Notes: a model not told the origin generated them from the sequence alone. DNA of 12,911 nt from Candidatus Brocadiaceae bacterium (GCA_030018855.1 JASEHG010000038.1:1-12911), one strand, 5' to 3'. Positions 1-5,777 are shown, counted from the stretch's first letter. Program-made: numbers and translations.

Positions 1-3
1 CAA

Positions 4-26
4 CCCCGTACCAATAAGGTACGGGG
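4..26. repeat. Perfect 9-bp hairpin with 5-nt loop
   Basis: Arms ccccgtacc (4-12) and ggtacgggg (18-26) are perfectly complementary around the loop aataa. The loop plus right arm recurs exactly at 4511-4524. Hairpins with the same architecture lie at 8417-8439, 8457-8479, 3823-3843 and 12873-12895, so this looks like a dispersed repeat family. There is no U-tract after it on either strand, so I do not call it an intrinsic terminator, although it lies 20 nt past the stop of the leftward lipoprotein gene. Confidence 0.7.
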
Positions 27-45
27 CCAGACGGCACAACCATCC

Positions 46-498
46 TCATTTCTTCTCCTTACTCCTCAAGACTTTATCTAACTCCTGGAATAACAACCCT
101 TCTACCTCCCCGGTGGAGGCCCTTCGTGTCCACCTGTAGGCCTGGCTCCCACCTGGCCTCTTCTCCTCTACGAGGGAGCGGATAGTGACCACAGTAGTAT
201 CTCCCCTTGATACAAGGGTCAGTCTCATCTTATAACGCTCCTTCCAGTGGCCTCCGTGCACAAGACCCATAAACCTCTCGCCCTCCCGATAGAACCACCT
301 GGTCTCTATCTCACCGGTTGCCTTGTTTATCTCCTTTGTGTCTATGTCCAGCCCTTCCAGCGTCTTCGTGATGCCCTCCCAGGCCTCCTCCTGGCCGGCC
401 GTGTAGGCCCTGGAGTATTGGGGCTGGGCAACCTTCAACCCTTCCATACTCGCACAGCCTGCTAAGATAAAAATGATACATGAGAGCGTATAAGACAT
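46..498 (-). CDS. Small BamC-like lipoprotein
   Basis: This 150-residue protein begins with a short hydrophobic stretch ending in a lipobox, L12-A-G-C15, so Cys15 is the predicted lipid-modified residue. The next residues are Ala-Ser, not Asp, which would suit outer-membrane sorting. The n-region lacks Lys/Arg, unlike most signal peptides. An in-frame TAA directly precedes the ATG, so no longer start exists. The mature part (AWEGITKTLEGL, then TGEIETRW and TTVVTIRS) resembles the alpha/beta fold of BamC/NlpB-type or DUF3568-type lipoproteins; that is pattern recognition only, and a BAM-complex role is not shown. There is no Shine-Dalgarno sequence, and a -10-like element sits directly before the ATG. 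The ferritin-like gene lies 61 nt upstream on the same strand, so the two may also be cotranscribed. Confidence 0.72.
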   Translation of the reverse strand: MSYTLSCIIFILAGCASMEGLKVAQPQYSRAYTAGQEEAWEGITKTLEGLDIDTKEINKATGEIETRWFYREGERFMGLVHGGHWKERYKMRLTLVSRGDTTVVTIRSLVEEKRPGGSQAYRWTRRASTGEVEGLLFQELDKVLRSKEKK

Positions 499-504
499 TT
501 ATCA

Positions 505-533
505 ATTTTAATGAAATCAGGCCCTTTCTACAA
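505..533 (-). promoter_or_regulatory. Possible promoter giving a leaderless mRNA
   Basis: Read leftward, TTGTAG (528-533), 17 bp, then TAAAAT (505-510). The -10 match is 5 of 6 and the -35 is weak. The ATG at 498 begins 7 nt after the -10, about where transcription would start. That agrees with the absence of a Shine-Dalgarno sequence. Confidence 0.3.
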
Positions 534-559
534 ATGGTTTTTGTGAAGGCCCGTATGTT

Positions 560-979
560 TCACTCCTTTCTTAGCAATTTTTCTAGGTCTTCAATGTGTA
601 GCTGTTCTTCCTCTACTATTTGGCAGAGCAAGAAATGAAGGGCCACATCCTCCTCTACGAGCGGAAGGAACTTTTTGTACCTGATGATCATGTCCTTTTC
701 CGCCTCAAGGTCTTCCTTCAGCATCTCTTCTATGGTCTGTTTCCCTGGTTCTAAGACCTCCGATATCTTTACAGTGGGATGTCCTCCCAGGGCGGTAATC
801 TTTTCCCCGACTAGCACCGCATGTGTTGTTGCATCCTTAGCCCTTTTTCTGAAGAGCTCCATAACGGGGATCCTCATAGGTCCAAAAACAAGGAAAGAGT
901 GGTGAAGATACCTTACTATGGATGCCAGTTCTTCCTCTAAGAGTCCGTTAAGTTTTTCTATTACTAACTTGGTTTCCAT
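560..979 (-). CDS. Ferritin-like / bacterioferritin-type protein
   Basis: This 139-residue all-helical protein has the two half-site signatures of the ferritin-like superfamily. The first half has EEELASIVRYLHH (15-27) and H53; the second has DLEAEKDMIIRY (90-101) and EEEQLHIEDLE (123-133), the latter matching the E-x-x-H metal motif of helix D. It is somewhat shorter than classical bacterioferritin (about 155-160 residues). The helix B metal motif is unusual: the residue three before H53 is Ala50, with Asp49 one place off, where bacterioferritins have Glu. Diiron chemistry may therefore be altered. The family stores iron or protects against peroxide in the cytoplasm, often as 24-mers. The start is supported by AGGAG about 7 nt upstream. 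That site overlaps a 14-bp palindrome that could control initiation. Confidence 0.82.
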   Translation of the reverse strand: METKLVIEKLNGLLEEELASIVRYLHHSFLVFGPMRIPVMELFRKRAKDATTHAVLVGEKITALGGHPTVKISEVLEPGKQTIEEMLKEDLEAEKDMIIRYKKFLPLVEEDVALHFLLCQIVEEEQLHIEDLEKLLRKE

Positions 980-987
980 CTCTTACT

Positions 988-1001
988 CCTTTTGCAAAAG
1001 G
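988..1001. promoter_or_regulatory. 14-bp perfect palindrome over the ferritin ribosome site
   Basis: ccttttgcaaaagg is a perfect palindrome. It overlaps the AGGAG ribosome-binding site (986-990 on the minus strand) of the ferritin-like gene. It could be an operator, or in RNA a 5-bp stem with a UGCA loop that hides part of the site. It does not look like a Fur box. Confidence 0.4.
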
Positions 1002-1069
1002 TTTATTAAGATTTTCGGCAGTCTTGTCAGAGTCTATTTATGATTTCACTGTCTCAGAAATTGAGGGGT

Positions 1070-1142
1070 GACCAGCCCGGTGTGGTTGGGGATACGATAC
1101 CAGGCTGGGTCCCGCTAGAGGTCTCCAGGACGGAGGCCGTCC
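1070..1142. repeat. Hairpin-rich gap between ferritin and small-peptide genes
   Basis: gaccagcc (1070-1077) can pair imperfectly with ggctgggtc (1103-1111), and ggacgg/ccgtcc (1128-1142) forms a 6-bp stem with a 3-nt loop. This lies just past the leftward small-peptide gene, so it may end that transcript, but no T-run follows. I see no gene in 980-1164. Confidence 0.35.
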
Positions 1143-1164
1143 AATCCTGAAGTACCTCCCGTCC

Positions 1165-1384
1165 TCAAAGAGGGGTAGGGGTGTTAGGCTGATTACCTCT
1201 TTGAGAAACTGGTTTCATCTCTGCCGAGGGCGACCGTTCCTCCTTTGCAGCCCTTTTGTCCTTTTTCGCCTTGACCTTTGTCTCTTGACTCCCTTTCTCT
1301 AGTCCCTGGGTTGTTGAAGCGAGTGAAAAGACCAAAACCAGGAAACTTAAGCAAGCCACGCAACTCAAAAAGACCCTTTCCCAT
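1165..1384 (-). pseudogene. Small secreted basic peptide, apparently frameshifted
   Basis: An ideal AGGAGG (1392-1397) lies 7 nt before the ATG at 1384, but that frame (MGKGLFELRG...) has no recognisable features. One frame over is a clean signal peptide, LSCVACLSFLVLVFSLAS, followed by about 47 charged residues (KVKAKKDKRAAKEER...) and a TGA at 1165-1167. Removing one T from the T5 run (AAAAA at 1367-1371 on the plus strand) joins them into a 72-residue preprotein beginning MGKGLLSCVACL. Adding one T instead joins the signal peptide to the ATG at 1388, but with only 3 nt to the AGGAGG. The disruption could be an assembly error, a true mutation or phase variation. The mature peptide would be small, basic and exported; no family is recognised. 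It lies downstream of the porin gene on the same strand, across a repeat-filled gap. Confidence 0.45.
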
Positions 1385-1435
1385 CCATCTTCCTCCTGTC
1401 CTAAAAAGCCTTTTGAAATTAAGGGGTATCCATAA

Positions 1436-1632
1436 TCCGCCTCAGGCGGACTACAGGACAGGCTGGAAGTCCACCTTAGGCGGATTAAAGGACGGCAAAC
1501 ACCCGTTCCAGGGGGAAATAGCCGTGCGTATCCTGGGTGAGAGGAATTGCACACGAGGTTAGAAGGGTAACAATGTCCCGTGTCTTTCCGTCCAGCCTTA
1601 GACGGACGGATTTCCTCTACCTGAGGCGGATA
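1436..1632. repeat. Cluster of TCCGCCTNAGGCGGA palindromes
   Basis: A full copy, tccgcctcaggcgga, is at 1436-1450. Decayed copies lie at about 1471-1485 (tccaccttaggcgga), 1599-1610 (gccttagacgga) and 1621-1630 (ctgaggcgga). The stretch 1385-1742 holds no supported gene. The long leftward open frame through it encodes low-complexity peptide from these repeats. Confidence 0.7.
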
Positions 1633-1654
1633 CACACGGCCGGTAGGGAAAGTG

Positions 1655-1715
1655 GTAGTGGCCGAGCTTGCCCGGCCTACCGCAAGTGACCGGTCAGGGT
1701 AGACTCTGCCACTAC
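1655..1715. repeat. 61-bp element with 8-bp inverted ends
   Basis: gtagtggc (1655-1662) and gccactac (1708-1715) are perfect inverted ends of a 61-bp block just past the porin stop codon on the leftward strand. The interior, including cgagcttgcccgg and accggtca, is also partly self-complementary. It resembles a small non-autonomous palindromic element, and may fold in the 3' end of the porin mRNA. Confidence 0.5.
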
Positions 1716-1742
1716 AAAGCCATTCCTTCATTTTGCAATACA

Positions 1743-3269
1743 TTAGAAGTACGTAGCTAATCCAAAGATTAAGGCATTGTTGTTTATTGCGTCATCCCGT
1801 CCAGTGGCTGAGAAGCCATTCTGGAAGTGTTCTCTGTTAAACTGGTAATCCAGTTTAATGACCGTGTCTTCAGTGTATCTGAAGTTAAGGCCGAGGGTCA
1901 GGCGGTCCTGCCTGTTTCCCCTGTCCAGGTCCATCTGCTCCCACCTGGTGGCAAGGGTAAAGGTGGAATGGTCAGTAAAGATTTTTGGTGCAAAGTCGTG
2001 CAAGAACCCAGGCATAAAGTGATACCTTGGCTCTACGTAATAACCAGAGAGCCGCTTGGGGACCTTGGTCCTTGAGGTGGTTAGGCTCATAAGCCTGTCT
2101 ATGCCCTTTTTCTCTATATCCGCATAAGCCCCTTCCCCTACAAGTTCAAATGGTCCTTTCTGCCAGGCAAAGTCCAGGGCACTGATAGTAATATTCCTAC
2201 TACTCCTCCTCCCTGCCCCAACGGCATCCCATTTCCCATGATAGGCAGAGCCCCCGACTTCAAGGCCGAGGAAGGGGCTGAAGGCTATCCTGCCCACGAT
2301 GGCCTTGTTTTCGTTAATGTCCTCGTCCATCCTGAAGAAGGACCTCCCCCTTCCACTCCTTATCCCGTTGACGGAGTCAAAGAAGACCCTATCTGTACTT
2401 GCAATCCTATCCATCCCCTTTATGCCCTGGGTAACATAGACCTCGTAATCAAGTTTGGACATCTCCGTAGGATAGAAAGTCCCGAAAAACCCCATGCCTG
2501 CTTCAGTAAAGGCAGCAGGGATGACAAAGCTGTCAACCAGCGGGCGGTCAACAAGGTCTTGTATGGGGGCATCGTGGACAAGGTTGAACTTCCCCAAGGG
2601 CAAGAGGACATAACCTGCCCTGAAATTGACCTCGTCCCTGAGGAGAAAATCTATCGTAGCAAACTCCAGCTTCACGTCTCCCCCCAGCCTTACGTTTTGA
2701 CCTGTTGCGGCGCTAGTAATATCCGCCGACCCAGTAATTCCACCATGCTCTACCTCCAGCTCGCTAGCCACTTTAACCCTGTCTGAGACATCGGCGTAGA
2801 TGAAGGGCACGAAGCGGATGGTCTCAAACCTGTCGTTTGACCCATGCACAGATCGGTAACTTGCATCCGTATAGCCGCCCAGATAGGTATTCCTGCCAAA
2901 CCTGCGGAGGAAGGGTTTGGTATAGATACCTCCAAATTGGGGAGATAGCCCCTTCTTAGCAAACTCTTCTGACTTCTTTGGGCCATAAAACTCATCCAGG
3001 GTAAATTTTTTCTCCATCTGTTCGTGGGCCTTGCTTATGTCCTCCATCTTCTTGGCCTGTAGCTCGTTCTTTTCCTTTAGCTCTGTAATAACGGCCTGGT
3101 CTTTGTTTACCCTCTCCTCCTGTTTGGTCAGAGAGGCCTTGAGGGTCTGGAGTTCCCTCTCCATGGCCTCAATCCTGGTCTTAACATCCTCCTGGGCGTA
3201 CAAAGAAGCCCCACCAAAAAAGAGGAGTGTCAGGGCAAACGGGAGCAACAGCACCAAAGGTCTTTTCAT
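1743..3269 (-). CDS. Outer-membrane porin-like beta-barrel with coiled coil
   Basis: The start chosen is the ATG at 3269, with AAGGAG 7 nt upstream; a longer frame from 3317 adds 16 residues lacking such a site. The 508-residue protein opens with a signal peptide (MKRPLVLLLPFALTLLFF, cleavage likely after A25 in SLYA-QED). A heptad-rich coiled coil follows at about 29-90 (RIEAMERELQTLKASL, ELKEKNELQAKKME). A long region of alternating aromatic/polar strands then ends in ...GLATYF, whose terminal Phe is a classic barrel insertion signal. It resembles phosphate-selective or related trimeric porins with an N-terminal coiled coil, but substrate cannot be read from sequence. The coiled coil probably trimerises or reaches toward peptidoglycan in the periplasm. 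Repeats begin 27 nt past its stop. Confidence 0.82.
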   Translation of the reverse strand: MKRPLVLLLPFALTLLFFGGASLYAQEDVKTRIEAMERELQTLKASLTKQEERVNKDQAVITELKEKNELQAKKMEDISKAHEQMEKKFTLDEFYGPKKSEEFAKKGLSPQFGGIYTKPFLRRFGRNTYLGGYTDASYRSVHGSNDRFETIRFVPFIYADVSDRVKVASELEVEHGGITGSADITSAATGQNVRLGGDVKLEFATIDFLLRDEVNFRAGYVLLPLGKFNLVHDAPIQDLVDRPLVDSFVIPAAFTEAGMGFFGTFYPTEMSKLDYEVYVTQGIKGMDRIASTDRVFFDSVNGIRSGRGRSFFRMDEDINENKAIVGRIAFSPFLGLEVGGSAYHGKWDAVGAGRRSSRNITISALDFAWQKGPFELVGEGAYADIEKKGIDRLMSLTTSRTKVPKRLSGYYVEPRYHFMPGFLHDFAPKIFTDHSTFTLATRWEQMDLDRGNRQDRLTLGLNFRYTEDTVIKLDYQFNREHFQNGFSATGRDDAINNNALIFGLATYF

Positions 3270-3540
3270 GTCTTCTCTCCTTCTTGTAATTGAGACTCTG
3301 TCTCTGCAACTATCCAAAATTTAACCGCTTCTTGTCTCTTAAAAGGTCATAGATGTAAGATGAATGAGGCCACAATTACTGCAATTGAGTCTCAGTATAT
3401 TCATCACTGCCCATCTTGTCAAGCCTTTTTTAAAGTTTTTTGTGGAGTGTGAGTATACAGACATGGATAACATTTTTGGCTTTAATTTTTATTTCACTAA
3501 AATGCAAGGGGGCTTCCGCCCCCTTACCACCCCCCAAAGC
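3270..3540. other. Upstream region of the porin gene, no gene seen
   Basis: Contains the porin ribosome site (AAGGAG at about 3277-3282, minus strand) and a short inverted repeat gagac-tct-gtctc (about 3294-3306). It should carry the porin promoter, but no convincing -35/-10 pair is visible. Small open frames here lack ribosome sites and protein-like composition. Confidence 0.4.
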
Positions 3541-3545
3541 CACCA

Positions 3546-3569
3546 GGGCTCAGGGGCTAGGGGTTAGGG
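3546..3569 (+). repeat. G-run tract, quadruplex-capable
   Basis: Four G runs at 3546-3548, 3553-3556, 3560-3563 and 3567-3569 are separated by loops of 4, 3 and 3 nt (CTCA, CTA, TTA). This is the TAGGG-rich repeat type also found at 4096-4177, 7518-7588 and 11725-11754. Confidence 0.5.
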
Positions 3570-3577
3570 AAAAAGGA

Positions 3578-3636
3578 TGTAGGGACATATCATGCCTGAG
3601 GCAGACCCGTTTCCAGGGCAATCCGCCTCAGGCGGA
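3578..3636. repeat. Half palindrome joined at CATG to GCCTNAGGC repeats
   Basis: tgtagggacatatcatg (3578-3594) looks like one arm of a larger palindrome, but no matching right arm follows. Right after CATG comes cctgaggcagacccg, and then a full tccgcctcaggcgga at 3622-3636. The junction matches that at 3674-3692, where the outer palindrome is complete. Confidence 0.5.
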
Positions 3637-3660
3637 GAAGGGCAAGCTTGGACAGGGCGC

Positions 3661-3714
3661 AGGGGCGTATTGTCATGCCTAAGGCGGATTCGCCGTGGCG
3701 AACAATACGCCCCT
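3661..3714. repeat. 13-bp inverted repeat with a nested palindrome
   Basis: Arms aggggcgtattgt (3661-3673) and acaatacgcccct (3702-3714) are perfectly complementary. The 28-nt interior begins CATG, then cctaaggcgga (a GCCTNAGGC repeat) and ttcgcc-gt-ggcgaa. It reads as one palindromic element inserted into the centre of another. Confidence 0.65.
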
Positions 3715-3715
3715 A

Positions 3716-3730
3716 TCCGCCTGAGGCGGA
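3716..3730. repeat. TCCGCCTNAGGCGGA palindrome
   Basis: tccgcctgaggcgga: perfect 7-bp arms around one base, directly abutting the 3661-3714 inverted repeat. Another full copy is at 3914-3928 (tccgccttaggcgga), and a copy with one changed base is at 3863-3877 (tccgtctaaggcgga). Confidence 0.7.
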
Positions 3731-3745
3731 GTACGTTTTAATGTA

Positions 3746-3843
3746 ACGTACCAGCTTGCCTGGCACGTATGAGGTGCAAGATAAACTCACACCCTACAAA
3801 GATTCCCTTTGTAAGTAAGGTCGGGCAGGGGTAAACCCTGCCC
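3746..3843. repeat. Run of four short hairpins with 5-nt loops
   Basis: Four consecutive stem-loops, each with a 5-nt loop. 3746-3768: arms acgtaccag/ctggcacgt, one mismatch, loop cttgc. 3773-3793: ggtgcaag/ctcacacc, two mismatches, loop ataaa. 3795-3813: tacaaag/ctttgta, perfect, loop attcc. 3823-3843: gggcaggg/ccctgccc, perfect, loop gtaaa. Arm sequences differ, so this is not a direct-repeat array. An overlapping alternative stem gtacgtt/aacgtac spans 3731-3751. Confidence 0.55.
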
Positions 3844-3862
3844 CTACAACTTAACCCCTTAA

Positions 3863-3928
3863 TCCGTCTAAGGCGGAGAACCCTTGTTTTTTTGGAGGGG
3901 GTTGTAAGTCCGCTCCGCCTTAGGCGGA
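3863..3928. repeat. Two more GCCTNAGGC palindromes
   Basis: tccgtctaaggcgga (3863-3877, one arm changed) and tccgccttaggcgga (3914-3928, perfect). Between them lies a short T7 run and GGAGGGGG, with no recognisable gene. From here to 4015 I see only A/T-rich sequence just past the tRNA-Glu 3' end on the leftward strand. Confidence 0.6.
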
Positions 3929-4015
3929 TTACCCGTCTTTAGAGCAGATATATTTTTTAATTTTTCTTATTTCAGCATGAATGCAGAAGAGTTCTATGGG
4001 GGATTTTGTGGGAAG

Positions 4016-4090
4016 TGACCCCTTGGGGATTTGAACCCCAGTTCTCAGATCGAAAATCTGATGTCCTAGGCCGGACTAGACGAAGGGGCC
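4016..4090 (-). tRNA. tRNA-Glu (anticodon UUC)
   Basis: Leftward cloverleaf of 75 nt. The acceptor stem GGCCCCT pairs with AGGGGTC (one G-T). The anticodon stem is TCAGA/TCTGA with 7-nt loop TTTTCGA, giving anticodon TTC. The T arm is TGGGG-TTCAAAT-CCCCA and the discriminator is A. The 3' CCA is not encoded (CTT follows), so it must be added by the CCA enzyme, unlike the neighbouring tRNA-Lys. Processing by an exonuclease such as RNase PH, encoded nearby, would fit. Confidence 0.95.
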
Positions 4091-4095
4091 ACATT

Positions 4096-4177
4096 AGGGA
4101 TTAGGAGTCAGGGACTAGGGACCATGGAAAAGGATTTAAAAACCTGTTCACACCCTAACCCCTGAACCCTAATCCCT
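4096..4177. repeat. 82-bp inverted-repeat element between two tRNAs
   Basis: Left arm 4096-4120 and right arm 4153-4177 are 25 nt each and match in 21 of 25 positions as an inverted repeat, with a 32-nt centre. On the leftward (tRNA-sense) strand the right arm has four G runs (complements of 4153-4155, 4159-4162, 4167-4169, 4174-4176) with 3-4-nt loops. It fills nearly the whole tRNA-Lys/tRNA-Glu spacer. A decayed relative lies at 7518-7588. Confidence 0.6.
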
Positions 4178-4183
4178 TGTTAT

Positions 4184-4259
4184 TGGTGAGGGCAGCAGGG
4201 CTCGAACCTGCGACCTACGGCTTAAAAGGCCGTTGCTCTACCAACTGAGCTATACCCCC
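4184..4259 (-). tRNA. tRNA-Lys (anticodon UUU)
   Basis: Leftward cloverleaf of 76 nt including an encoded CCA (4184-4186). The acceptor GGGGGTA pairs with TGCCCTC (two wobble pairs). The D arm is AGCTCAGTTGGTAGAGC, and the anticodon stem ACGGC/GCCGT has loop CTTTTAA, giving anticodon TTT. The T arm is GCAGG-TTCGAGC-CCTGC and the discriminator A. It lies upstream of tRNA-Glu on the same strand and has its own promoter-like sequence at 4271-4311. Confidence 0.96.
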
Positions 4260-4270
4260 ACGGGGGTCTT

Positions 4271-4311
4271 ATAATATAGGTTTTATACCACCATATCAAT
4301 ATAATTTTCAA
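4271..4311 (-). promoter_or_regulatory. Promoter of the tRNA-Lys/tRNA-Glu unit
   Basis: Two overlapping sigma70-like pairs read leftward: TTGAAA (4306-4311)-18 bp-TATAAA (4282-4287), and TTGATA (4294-4299)-17 bp-TATTAT (4271-4276). The second would start transcription only a few nucleotides before the tRNA-Lys 5' end at 4259. Confidence 0.6.
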
Positions 4312-4420
4312 GGCCTCATGACTATCTGGAGGTGTGGTTACGATTTAGGTTAGTTTGGGTCGTCTCCGCATGTCCCATCATAAAGACCGTCCATGCCTGA
4401 AGGGTGGTCTCAAAAAAATC

Positions 4421-4440
4421 ATAATCAGGGCATTGATTAT
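4421..4440. promoter_or_regulatory. Operator-like inverted repeat before argD
   Basis: ataatca (4421-4427) and tgattat (4434-4440) form perfect 7-bp arms around 6 nt. This lies about 120 nt before argD and overlaps a possible -35 (TTGATT, 4433-4438) with a TAAAAT-rich stretch downstream (4462-4467). It could bind an arginine repressor, but it does not match the ArgR consensus closely. The rest of 4312-4420 shows nothing clear beyond a weak stem at 4385-4409. Confidence 0.3.
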
Positions 4441-4501
4441 TTAGAAGTAATTATGTAATAATAAAATTTTTATTTTCGTCAATCTGTTTATTGAGACCTT
4501 G

Positions 4502-4524
4502 TCCCGCATCAATAAGGTACGGGG
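4502..4524. repeat. Degenerate copy of the 4-26 hairpin in the argD leader
   Basis: The loop aataa and right arm ggtacgggg (4511-4524) are identical to 13-26. The left arm tcccgcatc has changed but as RNA still pairs apart from one C-A mismatch. It lies 37 nt before the argD start, within the likely mRNA leader. Confidence 0.5.
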
Positions 4525-4561
4525 TTTGTGCAGGGTGCAAGATACCAATGCATAAGGCAAA

Positions 4562-5776
4562 ATGAAGGATATTACTAGAGAGACCTTTGAACTCTTTACT
4601 AGATATGTAGTGCCCAACTACAACAGGAACCCGATAGTTATGACTAAGGGGAAGGGGGTTCACCTGTGGGATAGCGAGGGGAGAAAATATTTGGATCTCT
4701 TTTCCGGATGGGCTGTAAGTGGCCTCGGACACTGCCATCCCAGGGTGGTCAAGGCCCTGAAAAAACAGGCTCGGACCCTCCAGCACGTGCCTAACGTTTA
4801 TTATAGCCTGCCCCAGGGCAGGCTGGCCCAGCTCATCTCCGAGAAGTCCTTTGGTGGGCAATGTTTCTTTTGTAACAGTGGGGCCGAGGCAAACGAGGCG
4901 GCAATAAAGTTGGCTAGGTTGTACCATTCTTCCCAGGATAGGTATAAGATTATAACCATGCACAACTCTTTTCATGGGCGTACCATAGCTACTATCACCG
5001 CCACCGCTCAGCCCAAGTATCAGAAAGGGTTCGCCCCGCTCCTGGAGGGTTTTACTTATGTGCCCTTTAACGACCTGGACGCCGCCAGGCAGGCAGTAGA
5101 CAAGGAGACCTGCGCCATAATGATAGAGCCTATCCAGGGAGAGGGTGGGATAAACATAGTCACCAGAGAGTATCTACAGGGACTGAGGAGACTCTGTGAC
5201 GAACGCAAGTTATTGCTGATTCTGGACGAGGTACAGTGCGGCATGGGTAGGACGGGCAAGTATTTCGCTTACCAGCACTATGACATCAGCCCTGACATAA
5301 TGACCCTGGCCAAATCCCTGGGAGGAGGGACGGCCATAGGGGCCATGGTGGCCAGGCCAGAGGTGGCCAAATGTCTTGTCCCGGGGACTCACGCCTCCAC
5401 ATTTGGTGGCAATCCCCTTGCCTGCGCCGCCTCTATCGCCGTTTTTGAGACTATTGACAAGGAAGGCCTCCTGGAAAATGCTGTCAGGATGGGTAACTAT
5501 TCCCTGGAAAGACTCCGCTCTTTACAGGAGCGATTTCCACAACAAATAAAAGAGGTGAGGGGGGTGGGATTGATGATAGGGATAGAGCTCCAAAAGGAGG
5601 GTTCCCAGCTTGTGAGGATGTGTCTAGATAGGAGGCTTATCCTCAATTGTACCCATGAGAAGGTTATAAGGTTCATGCCCCCTCTGGGCGTAAGTCAATC
5701 GCACCTGGACAAGGGTATTGCTATACTGGAGGAAGTGCTTGGCGAGCTAGACGGCGGCGCCACCTTGCGAAAATAA
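4562..5776 (+). CDS. argD: Acetylornithine aminotransferase
   Basis: A class III PLP-dependent aminotransferase of 404 residues, normal for ArgD. It converts N-acetylglutamate semialdehyde to N2-acetylornithine using glutamate, in the cytoplasm, in arginine synthesis. Visible motifs: SGAEANEAAIK (106-116) at the cofactor phosphate; SFHGRT (136-141); LDEVQCGMGRTG (221-232) with Asp222 at the PLP pyridine nitrogen; TLAKSLGGG (248-256) with Lys251 as Schiff-base lysine; and THASTFGGNP (277-285). Other class III members share the fold, but the adjacent argF makes ArgD the best call; it may also act as the succinyldiaminopimelate aminotransferase. The ribosome site is weak (AAGG about 5 nt before the ATG). 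The stop is 1 nt before argF, so the two are cotranscribed and probably translationally coupled. Confidence 0.95.
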   Translation: MKDITRETFELFTRYVVPNYNRNPIVMTKGKGVHLWDSEGRKYLDLFSGWAVSGLGHCHPRVVKALKKQARTLQHVPNVYYSLPQGRLAQLISEKSFGGQCFFCNSGAEANEAAIKLARLYHSSQDRYKIITMHNSFHGRTIATITATAQPKYQKGFAPLLEGFTYVPFNDLDAARQAVDKETCAIMIEPIQGEGGINIVTREYLQGLRRLCDERKLLLILDEVQCGMGRTGKYFAYQHYDISPDIMTLAKSLGGGTAIGAMVARPEVAKCLVPGTHASTFGGNPLACAASIAVFETIDKEGLLENAVRMGNYSLERLRSLQERFPQQIKEVRGVGLMIGIELQKEGSQLVRMCLDRRLILNCTHEKVIRFMPPLGVSQSHLDKGIAILEEVLGELDGGATLRK

Positions 5777-5777
5777 T

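Noticed and set aside
1385..1743. N-terminal part of the 192-residue leftward frame
   Set aside because: It consists of translated palindromic repeats; only the last third, from the signal peptide on, looks like a real protein.
2238..2786. 182-residue open frame antisense to the porin gene
   Set aside because: It mirrors the porin codon pattern, has no ribosome site or recognisable domain, and the opposite strand encodes a convincing signal peptide, coiled coil and barrel.
3364..3682. Small plus-strand open frames of 67 and 80 residues
   Set aside because: No ribosome sites; the translated ends come from G-rich and palindromic repeats.
3746..3843. CRISPR array
   Set aside because: The units are unlike hairpins with no shared direct repeat and no regular spacers, and no cas gene is present.
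4255..4266. cccccacggggg at the tRNA-Lys 5' end as a functional leader stem
   Set aside because: The leader can pair with the acceptor GGGGG, but the loop would be too short for the full stem and the match may be chance.
4502..4561. Riboswitch or attenuator in the argD leader
   Set aside because: Only one degenerate repeat hairpin is visible; no known arginine riboswitch features and no leader peptide with Arg codons were seen.
4451..4975. 174-residue open frame antisense to the start of argD
   Set aside because: It overlaps a certain ArgD coding sequence and runs through the argD leader; no protein-like motifs.
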